Positions 42,796 to 51,141 of a DNA stretch of 53,135 nt are shown here, in pieces (position 1 is the first letter of the stretch; every line of letters begins with the position of its first letter). Below the pieces are notes generated by a model. It searched no databases and was not told the origin of the DNA. It saw nothing but the letters and a program-made list of their open reading frames with translations. The stretch is from Bacteroidota bacterium (GTDB taxonomy: Bacteria > Bacteroidota > Bacteroidia > Bacteroidales > VadinHA17). The stretch covers positions 1-53,135 of the forward strand of contig DSCJ01000113.1 in the NCBI GenBank assembly GCA_011049175.1, given 5' to 3'. Position numbers and translations under genes: made by a program.

Positions 42796-45717
42796 ATGAA
42801 GACTAAGACGGTTCTCTTTATTGTTTTCCCTTTGCTGAGCATTTTCTGTACCGGATGTGATGTTTCACGTGATCTGTCGCTGAAGAATGACCGGTTGAAA
42901 GTAACCTTTGCTCAAAAGGGTATTCAATCGGTTTATGACATTCAAAATGGCCTTGAGGTGCAATTTGGAAAGGATGAGATATTTCTCACCATCGACAGTG
43001 TGCCGTTTGAGACGGCAAAGATGATCCCCGGGAAAATACGGAAAACAAATCATAGTGTATCCTATATATATTCAGCCGGCGAATATTCTTTCACTGTAAA
43101 ATATGAACTGCAGGATAACTGGAGGTTCGTGTCGAAGCAGGTGCTGGTAGATTGTTCGGATAAAACCCATTACCGGGTCAATGAAATGGGGGTTATGGCC
43201 GGACAAATAACAAATGATTCCCTGACCTTTCACAGATTTCCAGACCGGAGATACGGTTTCACCCTGAGGAATGTCCCCGCTTCCTCTGCAGAAATGGGAA
43301 ATGCCTGTTTTTTTACTGTACAGAATCCTTATTCCGAGTACATTTTCCAGGAAGGAGTGATTCAGGTAAAATACGATCCTCAGATGAAATGGGAACAAAG
43401 GCGGGGACCTTTTGAATCTGACCGGCTTTGCATAGGGATAGCCGATTTGACGGGTCATACATTCAGGGCTGATTTGCTGCCCGAGTGGGAATATGTACCC
43501 CGGCCCGATGAGTTTGTCGCGGAAGGCGACAGGATTGATCAGGGAGAAATCGATGCTATGACTCAATGTGCCCGCGAATTCCTTATGATCGATCCGCAGG
43601 AGAGCGTACAGGTGCATATTGGGTGGTGCGAGAATGATTACCAGATAGATATTGCCACACCGGAAGGTATGGAAGAATACAAAAGGATCATTGACCAGGC
43701 CGTGGAACTGGGAAACCAGCATGTGCTGTTCACTCCATTCAACAGTGCTGTGGCCCCGCTGGAAGAAAATACCGATGCCTGGGGCTGGGAAAGCCTTCTG
43801 TGGTGGAACATGGGTCAGAAGATCAGAAAAGGGGAATGGCATCCTGGTGATCCGTTACCGCCTACCGTGCAGGAAGTGGTAGATTATGCCCGGTCGAAAG
43901 GAATCGGCCTGATGGCTTACGTTTACCCTTCCCTTCCCTTTATGCAGAACCCGGAATGGACAGCCTGGCGAACCTCCAACGGGAAGAAGCCTGAAGGATA
44001 CCTCACAGTGGATACCGGCCTGGAGAGTTTTCAGGACTGGCTGGTGGATATGCTGGTGGCTTTTGCCGAAGCGACCGGTTGTACCGGCTATTCATTTGAC
44101 CACTGGTGGATTGCCTATGAGAACGATCCGGAGGACACAAATGTTCAGGTGTCTAGCAAATACCAGCAATGGTACGGATGCAGGAGGGTACTGGAACAAC
44201 TGCGTAAACGAGCCCCTCACCTGGTGATCGACGGTCGTCAGCAATACCATCATTTCGGTACCTGGACCTGGCTGGCAGGTACTTACCCCCATCCCATGAT
44301 GTCAGACGAACAGCCCGGTAGCTTTATGCCTATTACCGATCTGAGCACAGATAGGGTAAGTGGGGCCAGACAACGGTATGTGGCCTACCGTTTGATGACC
44401 CGGGACTTTACACCCGTGGAAATCCTGCCTGGTTTTATTACGCACCAGACTCAGCGAAACGATGCCGCCAGGGTCATGAGGCGCGACAGGTTCCGTTCGC
44501 GCGACTGGGATTATTTGGGTTGGAAATACAATCTGATATCTTCCCTGGCAACCGCCCCTATCAACAACGTAGTGAACTATATTCCTGCCAGGGATGAACA
44601 AGAGTTTCATGCTTTTTCGGAGGAAGACAAAGCCTTTTTTAATCAGTGGCTGGATTTCACCAACAGGAATATGGAATACCTGAAACACGTGAGGCCCATT
44701 CTGGGGCAGCCTATGACCGGAAGGTGTGACGGAACGGCAGCTATTGTAGAAGATCGTGGTTTCATTTTTCTTTTCAATCCCAATTACCGGGAAATGCAGG
44801 CCGTTTTTAACCTTGACCGTTCCATCGGCCTGACCTCTGGTGAGAAGTTTACACTCAAGGAGTTATATCCCCGTGAGGGGGTGATCCTCGGTCCGGGTAT
44901 ATCAACATACGGTGATCGGATTTGTTTGGATATGCCGGGAATCACTGCAAAGGTGCTGAAAATTGAACCCTTTGAAGAAAATGGGCAGCCCCTTCTCGTA
45001 AATGTGCCGGGGGATGCACAACTCGAACAGGACAAACTTATCCTGACAAATGTTACCGGTGCAGCCGGGTCGGAAGCCGAAATCGCCGTGATCCTGCCCC
45101 AAGAAACCCATGTTACATCGCTTATTGTCAACGGAACCGAAGTCGAGTTTGCAAAGGAAGGCAACCGGGTGGAAGCAACCCTGCGGTTTGCCGGTAAGTA
45201 TTTTCCGAAATCGGCAAGCCTTACGGTATACGATCCGGAATTTACCGGTACCATGGTGGAAACTACTCTCCATGTTCCGGAAAGAATATTTGAACAGCTG
45301 GAAAAGAGAAAAGAAAAGTGGCCTGTGAGTTATACCGACGATGACCGGCTGGCTCCCTGGCTGGAACCTTCCCGGCTGCTGCTGTATATCCAGGTGGCCG
45401 ATCCTTACCGGTTGACGGAGGAAGAAGTACGCTGGGGGGATGAAGTGATGACAAGAAGAATAAAAAAGCCTTTCCGCAAGGATGAGTACCGGCTTGAGAT
45501 CGACGGAAAGCCCTTTCCCTTGCAGGAAGCCTATAATGGTGTTTACCCATACATGGAACGGACATTTCTGGGTATTTATAGCGATATATCCTCGCTGGAG
45601 CCTGGTGTTGACCATAAGGTAAGAGTAACCCTGCCAGAAGGACTGAAACCGGGCCAGTTTCAGGGAATATTTGTGGAACATGTGGAAGATGAATATACAG
45701 AAACCATTATCAAGTAA
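42796..45717 (+). CDS. Large lipoprotein, candidate unclassified TIM-barrel glycoside hydrolase
   Basis: A 973-residue lipoprotein (lipobox CTGC, Cys21). The N-terminal region (about 30-260) looks like a beta-sandwich of the kind preceding clan-D glycosidase barrels. The central region (about 270-640) alternates strands and helices: VLFTPFNSAV, GIGLMAYVYPSL, then TGYSFDHWW with Asp435, LVIDGRQQYHH with Asp479, and PHPMMSDEQPGS with Asp504/Glu505. These acids end or follow predicted strands and are candidate catalytic residues. The C-terminal part (about 640-973) is beta-rich with at least two domains. I do not recognise a named CAZy family. Position between GH31 and GH127 in a sulfatase operon makes a glycan-cleaving role likely. 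ATG 42796 is preferred over an in-frame TTG two codons upstream. Confidence 0.7.
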   Translation: MKTKTVLFIVFPLLSIFCTGCDVSRDLSLKNDRLKVTFAQKGIQSVYDIQNGLEVQFGKDEIFLTIDSVPFETAKMIPGKIRKTNHSVSYIYSAGEYSFTVKYELQDNWRFVSKQVLVDCSDKTHYRVNEMGVMAGQITNDSLTFHRFPDRRYGFTLRNVPASSAEMGNACFFTVQNPYSEYIFQEGVIQVKYDPQMKWEQRRGPFESDRLCIGIADLTGHTFRADLLPEWEYVPRPDEFVAEGDRIDQGEIDAMTQCAREFLMIDPQESVQVHIGWCENDYQIDIATPEGMEEYKRIIDQAVELGNQHVLFTPFNSAVAPLEENTDAWGWESLLWWNMGQKIRKGEWHPGDPLPPTVQEVVDYARSKGIGLMAYVYPSLPFMQNPEWTAWRTSNGKKPEGYLTVDTGLESFQDWLVDMLVAFAEATGCTGYSFDHWWIAYENDPEDTNVQVSSKYQQWYGCRRVLEQLRKRAPHLVIDGRQQYHHFGTWTWLAGTYPHPMMSDEQPGSFMPITDLSTDRVSGARQRYVAYRLMTRDFTPVEILPGFITHQTQRNDAARVMRRDRFRSRDWDYLGWKYNLISSLATAPINNVVNYIPARDEQEFHAFSEEDKAFFNQWLDFTNRNMEYLKHVRPILGQPMTGRCDGTAAIVEDRGFIFLFNPNYREMQAVFNLDRSIGLTSGEKFTLKELYPREGVILGPGISTYGDRICLDMPGITAKVLKIEPFEENGQPLLVNVPGDAQLEQDKLILTNVTGAAGSEAEIAVILPQETHVTSLIVNGTEVEFAKEGNRVEATLRFAGKYFPKSASLTVYDPEFTGTMVETTLHVPERIFEQLEKRKEKWPVSYTDDDRLAPWLEPSRLLLYIQVADPYRLTEEEVRWGDEVMTRRIKKPFRKDEYRLEIDGKPFPLQEAYNGVYPYMERTFLGIYSDISSLEPGVDHKVRVTLPEGLKPGQFQGIFVEHVEDEYTETIIK

Positions 45718-45723
45718 TCTGAA

Positions 45724-47658
45724 ATGAAGAATAAAAATATTGATTCCGGCATGAACAGGTTTCCCCTGCAAATACTCCTGGCACTCACACTGCTGACCCT
45801 TGCCGGATGCGGGAAAACCCCCGGTGAATATGTGATGCCCGCCGAACCTGTCCTTTCCAGGATCACCCTGACGGGAGGCCTCTGGTACGATGCCATGCAA
45901 CGGGAGAGTGAGTATCTGCGTTCCCTCGATCCCGACCGTCTGCTGGTCCATTTCAGGAAGGTGGCCGGAATCCCCTCCGAAGCCAGGGAATACGGCGGGT
46001 GGGAAAAGGGATCGAGTGAACTGAGGGGACATTCCATCGGACATTATCTTTCTGCAAGTGCCCGGATGGCTGTTCTGGCCAACGATACGGTTTTACGGAA
46101 AAAATGCAGGTACATAGTTGGTGAGCTCAGGAAATGTCAGGAGAAGAACGGAACGGGGTATGTCAGCGCTTTCCCCGAGGAATACCTTGACCGTGTGGAA
46201 AATATTCAGAAAGTGTGGGCTCCCTATTATACTCTGCATAAGATCCTGGCCGGTTTGTTCGATTGCTATTTGTATCTGGATGATGAGGAAGCTCTGGAAA
46301 CAGCCCGTGGCCTGGTCCGTTATCTTTATGGCAGGATCATTCCCCTGGGTAAGGAACACTTTCAGATGGTACTCGACCATACAGAACAAGGGGGGATGAA
46401 CGAACTGCTCTGGAATATGTATGCCGAAACGGGAGATACTGTGTGCCGTGATCTGGCGCAGGCTTTTTACCAGCACAGCTATTTCGATTCACTGGCCGAA
46501 CGCAAGGACAACCTGAAGGGATATCATGCCAACTCATATATTCCCAATGTGGTAGGTGTGGCCCGCGAATATGAGGTCACGGGGGATATCACACGCCGGC
46601 AGATAGCCGAATTTTTCTGGGAACAGGTGGTAAATGCCCGTTCGTATGTTACAGGTGGAACCAGCAACGGAGAACACTGGAATACCGATCCGTATCATCT
46701 GCACACGGAACTGGGACCCGGTGCTCATGAGTGCTGCTGTACCTACAACATGATCAAATTGTCCGACTGCCTGTGGGGCGGGACGAAAGATATCCGGTAC
46801 CAGGAATATATGGAACGAGCACTGATCAACGGGATCCTTCCCTCGCAAAACAGGGAAACGCGCATGTCGATGTATTATGTTTCCATGGCTCCGGGATATT
46901 ACAAAACCTGGGGAACTCCCGACTCATCGTTCTGGTGCTGTACCGGAACCGGCATGGAAAATTTTTCGCGTATTGCCGAATACCTGTATGATGTGCACGG
47001 TGACAGGCTCTATGTGAATCAGTTCGTTCCGTCCCGGCTTGACTATTCCGAGCAGGGTTTTGTTTTGGTTCAGAATACTGATCTTCCCGAGGGCAGCAGG
47101 GTGGAAATTGTGATCGAGTCTGAAAAGCCGGTTCCCCTGAAAATAGCAGTAAGGATCCCTTCATGGACGGGCGATGATTATAAGATAACGATCAATAAGA
47201 AAGAAATGAAAACCAGACCATCACCCGGATCATACCTGTTTGTTGACAGGATGTGGAATCCGGGCGACCGACTGGAAATTGATTTTACACCTGTGATGTG
47301 GTATTCCTTGCTTCCGGTTACCAATGAATATGTGACGTTCGGGGCAGGTCCGCTGGTTCTTGCTGCCCGGTTTCAGGAAGCCGATGTGCCGGAGGATTTG
47401 CGCCACCGGTATGGTCCTTATGATGGAAATCCCCTGGAAGTGCCTGCTGTTCATTTTGATCCCCGGAATTTCCCCGGTCAGCTGAAAGTGGTGGATGAGG
47501 ACAAGCGGTGGTACAGGGTAAAAAGTACGACGGGCCAGGAAATAGATCTGGTGCCTTTTTATGACATCCACAGGGAATATTTTTCCATCTACCTGCCGGT
47601 GGAAAAACCTTCGGGAAAAATGAACCAGATAAGAGTGGATCCGTCCGAACACATTTGA
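45724..47658 (+). CDS. GH127-family (DUF1680) glycoside hydrolase, lipoprotein
   Basis: A 644-residue GH127 enzyme. The family includes beta-L-arabinofuranosidases and the aceric-acid hydrolase of rhamnogalacturonan II. It uses a zinc-bound cysteine nucleophile. The expected metal/catalytic set is visible: Glu336 and Cys338 in AHECCCTYN, and Cys405-Cys406 in FWCCTGTGMEN, where Cys405 matches the HypBA1 nucleophile. Further landmarks are the N-terminal GGLWYDAMQRESEYLRSLD, the GHSIGHYLSA and APYYTLHKILAGL segments of the (alpha/alpha)6 barrel, and the C-terminal beta domain. Lipobox LAGC predicts anchoring. It starts 6 bases after the preceding stop. A Met at codon 10 is an alternative start. 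Substrate is not fixed by sequence: arabinofuranose or a related furanoside is most likely. Confidence 0.95.
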   Translation: MKNKNIDSGMNRFPLQILLALTLLTLAGCGKTPGEYVMPAEPVLSRITLTGGLWYDAMQRESEYLRSLDPDRLLVHFRKVAGIPSEAREYGGWEKGSSELRGHSIGHYLSASARMAVLANDTVLRKKCRYIVGELRKCQEKNGTGYVSAFPEEYLDRVENIQKVWAPYYTLHKILAGLFDCYLYLDDEEALETARGLVRYLYGRIIPLGKEHFQMVLDHTEQGGMNELLWNMYAETGDTVCRDLAQAFYQHSYFDSLAERKDNLKGYHANSYIPNVVGVAREYEVTGDITRRQIAEFFWEQVVNARSYVTGGTSNGEHWNTDPYHLHTELGPGAHECCCTYNMIKLSDCLWGGTKDIRYQEYMERALINGILPSQNRETRMSMYYVSMAPGYYKTWGTPDSSFWCCTGTGMENFSRIAEYLYDVHGDRLYVNQFVPSRLDYSEQGFVLVQNTDLPEGSRVEIVIESEKPVPLKIAVRIPSWTGDDYKITINKKEMKTRPSPGSYLFVDRMWNPGDRLEIDFTPVMWYSLLPVTNEYVTFGAGPLVLAARFQEADVPEDLRHRYGPYDGNPLEVPAVHFDPRNFPGQLKVVDEDKRWYRVKSTTGQEIDLVPFYDIHREYFSIYLPVEKPSGKMNQIRVDPSEHI

Positions 47659-47664
47659 TATAAA

Positions 47665-47700
47665 ATGATGCAGGAAAACAACAACAACATGGTAAGGTGA
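47665..47700 (+). other. 11-codon upstream open frame overlapping the GH95 start
   Basis: ATG at 47665 opens MMQENNNNMVR and stops at TGA 47698-47700, which overlaps the GTG start of the GH95 gene (GTGA). The overlap would allow terminating ribosomes to restart on the GTG. It may be chance; the Asn run comes from an AAC repeat. Confidence 0.3.
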
Positions 47701-50150
47701 ACAACGGACGCATCATAGGGCTGTTTGTATTATCAGCCATGCTGACAGCATGTGCTGATAGAAAGGATGCGGAAATCGGGAAAATTCCACAGAGGGGATT
47801 TTTAAGCATAAAACCGGCAGGAAACTGGGAAGAAGCCCTGGTTACCGGCAACGGTACCATGGGAGCCATGGTGATGGGTCATCCTTATCACGATACCCTG
47901 ATCCTGAATCATGCCCTGCTGTATCTGCCCCTGAACCGGCCCCTGGAACCGGTTTCCCAGGGGAAACACCTGCAGCACATACGGAAACTGATGCTGGAAG
48001 GCAGATACGGGGAGGCTTCTCAATATGTGGTGGACCTGTCTTATGAGGAAGGATGGGGAGGCAAAAGGTGGACCGATCCATATATTCCTGGTTTGGATAT
48101 AACCATCGGCATGGAGGAAGATTCGGTGGAAGAGTATGCCCGGACCGTTGATTTTCAAACCGGAGAAGCCGCAGTGAAATGGAAAGACAGCAGGGGCCGG
48201 TTTTCCCGTAGTACTTTCGTTTCCCGTCGTGATAGCATGGTTGTTACCAGGATCAAATCAACCGGAAAATCCTTGAATTGTGTGATCGGTGTGAACGAAA
48301 GACACCGGAAAACCGGGTGGGCTGGTATTCTGGGACTTGAGGATACCGGTATCAGCGATTTTCAGATTAAAGTAAGAAGAAACCACCTTACTTTCCGTAC
48401 TATATTTAAGAACCAGTGGGAAGGACAGGTAAAGGGATACGAAGGGGCGGTATTCCTGAGGAATAAAGGAGGCAGAATGGTTGGTGAAGAGCATAGCATA
48501 AAGGTGAAAGGTGCTCGCGAATTACTGATCCTGGCACGGATTGTTCCTCTATATGATACGGGAGATTCACACCTTCCCGGTCTGATGGCAGCGCTGGAAG
48601 GAGAAACAGCGAGTTACATAAAATTGCTGAAAAGACACCAGGCTTTGCACGGGGAACTGTTCAACCGGTCGAAACTGAATTTACACCAGGGCGAACAAAA
48701 ACAACTCACCACGGAGGATTGGCTGCGTATGGAAAGCACAAAACCCGATCCTTGCCTGATGGAACTGGAATTTGATGCAGCCCGGTACAATATTATCTCA
48801 TCCACCGGCATCAATCCACCAAACCTTCAGGGCATCTGGAGCGGAACTCTCACCCCGCCCTGGTCGTCTGATTTTACCATGAATGGTAATGTTCCTGTGG
48901 CAGTTTCCTCCATACTTGCGGCCAATATGCCCGAGTTGATGTTGCCTTTGTTCGATATGATGGAAAGGCATATACCAGATTTTGAACAAAATGCAGAAAA
49001 ACTGTTTGGTTGCCGGGGTATCCATGTCCCGTCACGAATGAGTACGCACGGTCTGAATAATCATTTTGATGCCACCTGGCCCATGACCTTCTGGACCGGG
49101 GGTGCGGGATGGTTTTCCATGTTCTATTACGATTATTTCATGCATACAGGCGATACGGTTTTTTTACGGGAAAGAGCCCTCCCATTTATGGAAAAAGCCC
49201 TGCTTTTCTATGAGGATTTTCTTACAACAGGACCCGATGGCCATTTTCTGTTCAATCCTTCCTATTCACCTGAAAACAACCCGGGCAACATTCCCCATCA
49301 GGCATGTATTAATGCCACTATGGATGTGATGATTGCAAAACAGCTCCTGAGAAATACTATTGAAGCCTCAGAATTAATCAATGTGAACACGGAAAAAATT
49401 TCCTTGTGGCGTTCCATGCTGGAAAAAATGCCTCCCTATGAACTAAATGAAGAAGGGGAACTCAGAGAATGGATGTGGCCTGGTGTGGAAGAAAATCACA
49501 GTCACCGGCATGTTTCGCATCTATATGCCCTGTTTGATCTGATCGATCCTGAGTTCAAACAAAACCCTGAACTGAGGGAAGGTGCGATGAGAGTGATTAA
49601 CGAGAAAATGAAAGTGCGCAGGCAGGACGAAGGAGGAGTAATGGCTTTCGGACTGGTTCAGTTGGCTTTTACTGCTGCGATGCTTGGGGAGGCTGAAACC
49701 TGCTATGAGATGCTAGGGTGGCTTACTAAAAATTACTGGAGAAACAATATGGTAACAACCCATGACCCGGGCCGTATATTTAATCTGGATCTTAGCGGTG
49801 GCTACCCGGCGGTGGTCATTAAAATGCTGGTATATTCAGAACCCGGGCTCATCAAACTGTTTCCGGCATTACCGGAAGATATTCCTTCGGGAAGCATTAA
49901 TGGGCTCCTTTTACGTGGGAATATCCTGCTAAAGAAAATGAAGTGGGATGGCAAAACCATCAGCCTGCAGCTTAAACCAGGTAACGATTGCAAAATGATT
50001 TTGAAGCTGCCGCAGAAGATTGCTGAGATCAGCTGCCGGGGAGGAAATATTTCCGAAACCGGGAATCTTGATGAAAGATGGGTGGAAATGCAGAAGGGTC
50101 AATCGGTACAAATGAAGATTCTTTTAAAAGAACCGTGTTATAATAAATAA
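47697..50150 (+). CDS. GH95-family alpha-L-fucosidase / alpha-L-galactosidase, lipoprotein
   Basis: An 817-residue GH95 enzyme, an inverting family acting on alpha-1,2-L-fucose or alpha-L-galactose. The N-terminal beta-sandwich starts with the family-typical AGNWEEALVTGNGTMGAMV block. The (alpha/alpha)6 barrel shows NPPNLQGIWSG, the SSDFTMNGNVPVAV block, NATMDVMIAKQL and the ENHSHRHVSHLYALF block (H603 onward). The C-terminal domain covers about 700-817. Lipobox LTAC predicts anchoring. The start is a GTG; no in-frame ATG lies upstream, and the lipoprotein signal begins right there, so GTG is well supported. It follows GH127 by 38 bases that contain a short overlapping frame. GH95 with GH127 and sulfatases suggests L-galactose or L-fucose ends on a sulfated, furanose-containing glycan. 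Confidence 0.94.
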   Translation: MNNGRIIGLFVLSAMLTACADRKDAEIGKIPQRGFLSIKPAGNWEEALVTGNGTMGAMVMGHPYHDTLILNHALLYLPLNRPLEPVSQGKHLQHIRKLMLEGRYGEASQYVVDLSYEEGWGGKRWTDPYIPGLDITIGMEEDSVEEYARTVDFQTGEAAVKWKDSRGRFSRSTFVSRRDSMVVTRIKSTGKSLNCVIGVNERHRKTGWAGILGLEDTGISDFQIKVRRNHLTFRTIFKNQWEGQVKGYEGAVFLRNKGGRMVGEEHSIKVKGARELLILARIVPLYDTGDSHLPGLMAALEGETASYIKLLKRHQALHGELFNRSKLNLHQGEQKQLTTEDWLRMESTKPDPCLMELEFDAARYNIISSTGINPPNLQGIWSGTLTPPWSSDFTMNGNVPVAVSSILAANMPELMLPLFDMMERHIPDFEQNAEKLFGCRGIHVPSRMSTHGLNNHFDATWPMTFWTGGAGWFSMFYYDYFMHTGDTVFLRERALPFMEKALLFYEDFLTTGPDGHFLFNPSYSPENNPGNIPHQACINATMDVMIAKQLLRNTIEASELINVNTEKISLWRSMLEKMPPYELNEEGELREWMWPGVEENHSHRHVSHLYALFDLIDPEFKQNPELREGAMRVINEKMKVRRQDEGGVMAFGLVQLAFTAAMLGEAETCYEMLGWLTKNYWRNNMVTTHDPGRIFNLDLSGGYPAVVIKMLVYSEPGLIKLFPALPEDIPSGSINGLLLRGNILLKKMKWDGKTISLQLKPGNDCKMILKLPQKIAEISCRGGNISETGNLDERWVEMQKGQSVQMKILLKEPCYNK

Positions 50151-50162
50151 TGCAGAGATAAA

Positions 50163-51137
50163 GTGAAGCTTTTTCTGACAGATAAAATCAAGAGAAAATT
50201 CAACCTGCTAACATGGGTTGTGTTTGTTCAGGCAGTGAGTCTGTCATGCCACCGGCACGTGGAATGCGATTTCCTGGTGGCTTCCGACCTGCATTACAAC
50301 GGGTCGGAACAACGGACCATGATCCTTGATTCAGCCATTTGTTTGATGAACCGGGCTTCCTTCCTGCCGTTTCCCCGGCCGGCCGGCCGGAATCCGGATC
50401 CTTTCGGTGTCTTTATCACCGGTGATATCACCGAATCGGGAACGGAAGGACAATGGACCCAGTTTGTCCATGCTTTCGGCCTGACCGGCGAAAAGAATCT
50501 GAATATACCTGTATACGAAACCTTTGGAAATCATGATGGCAATGTGGGAGGGATTGTACGGGAAGGCATCAGGGCAAGAAACAAAAAACGAGCCGGTGGC
50601 TGCCGTCTGTCGGATAACGGATTGCATTACAGCCTTAACAGGGGCGGCGTGCATTTCGTGGTGCTGGGTATATATCCCGGCAACGAATGGGATCCGGATT
50701 GCGAATGGTGTCATTACTTCCACGAATCGTTCCGCGAGGCACAGATGAGCCTTGAATTTCTGCGTCACGATCTGAACCATCACCTGCGAAAACCCGACCA
50801 GCCGGTCATACTGCTGTTTCACTACGGCTGGGACGATTTCAGCCGGCTCTGGTGGAGTGAAAAGGAAAGAGATTCTTTCTTCGAGGCGGTTAAGGACAAA
50901 AACATTATCGGAATCTTCCATGGACATGATCATATAGTGGATCATTACCTGTGGAGGGGGATGAATGTTTGGAGCGCCGGCTCCCTTCAGAATGAAAAAG
51001 GCTCCGGCTCATTTCTGGGGGTTAAGGTCAGAAACGACAGCATTTTTGTATCGGTTTTCCGGGAAGGCCTGTGGGAACTTCTTTCCGCGGTGCCTGCCCG
51101 GAGGGATATTCAAATTAGTAATACAAGCAATACCTAA
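50163..51137 (+). CDS. Calcineurin-like metallophosphoesterase, exported
   Basis: A 324-residue metallophosphoesterase with all metal-binding motifs: D42-x-H44 (SDLHYN), G87-D88 in ITGDITESG, GNHD (122-125), a histidine in LLFHYGWDD, and GHDH in IFHGHDH. The N-terminus carries a basic stretch, a hydrophobic segment and VSLSC (Cys29), a likely lipobox. It would act on phosphate esters or diesters in the periplasm or at the surface. Its place inside the enzyme operon suggests the target glycan carries phosphate, or that a product needs dephosphorylation. The start is GTG 50163, 12 bases after GH95; no better ATG is in frame before the signal sequence. Family assignment is firm, substrate unknown. 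Confidence 0.9.
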   Translation: MKLFLTDKIKRKFNLLTWVVFVQAVSLSCHRHVECDFLVASDLHYNGSEQRTMILDSAICLMNRASFLPFPRPAGRNPDPFGVFITGDITESGTEGQWTQFVHAFGLTGEKNLNIPVYETFGNHDGNVGGIVREGIRARNKKRAGGCRLSDNGLHYSLNRGGVHFVVLGIYPGNEWDPDCEWCHYFHESFREAQMSLEFLRHDLNHHLRKPDQPVILLFHYGWDDFSRLWWSEKERDSFFEAVKDKNIIGIFHGHDHIVDHYLWRGMNVWSAGSLQNEKGSGSFLGVKVRNDSIFVSVFREGLWELLSAVPARRDIQISNTSNT

Positions 51138-51141
51138 GGTC

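Noticed and set aside
44902-46044. 380-codon minus-strand frame
   Set aside because: Spans the junction of two well-supported plus-strand genes and has no recognisable domain.
47665-47720. Frameshift at the start of the GH95 gene
   Set aside because: The GTG start leads straight into a complete lipoprotein signal, so no missing 5' part is needed.
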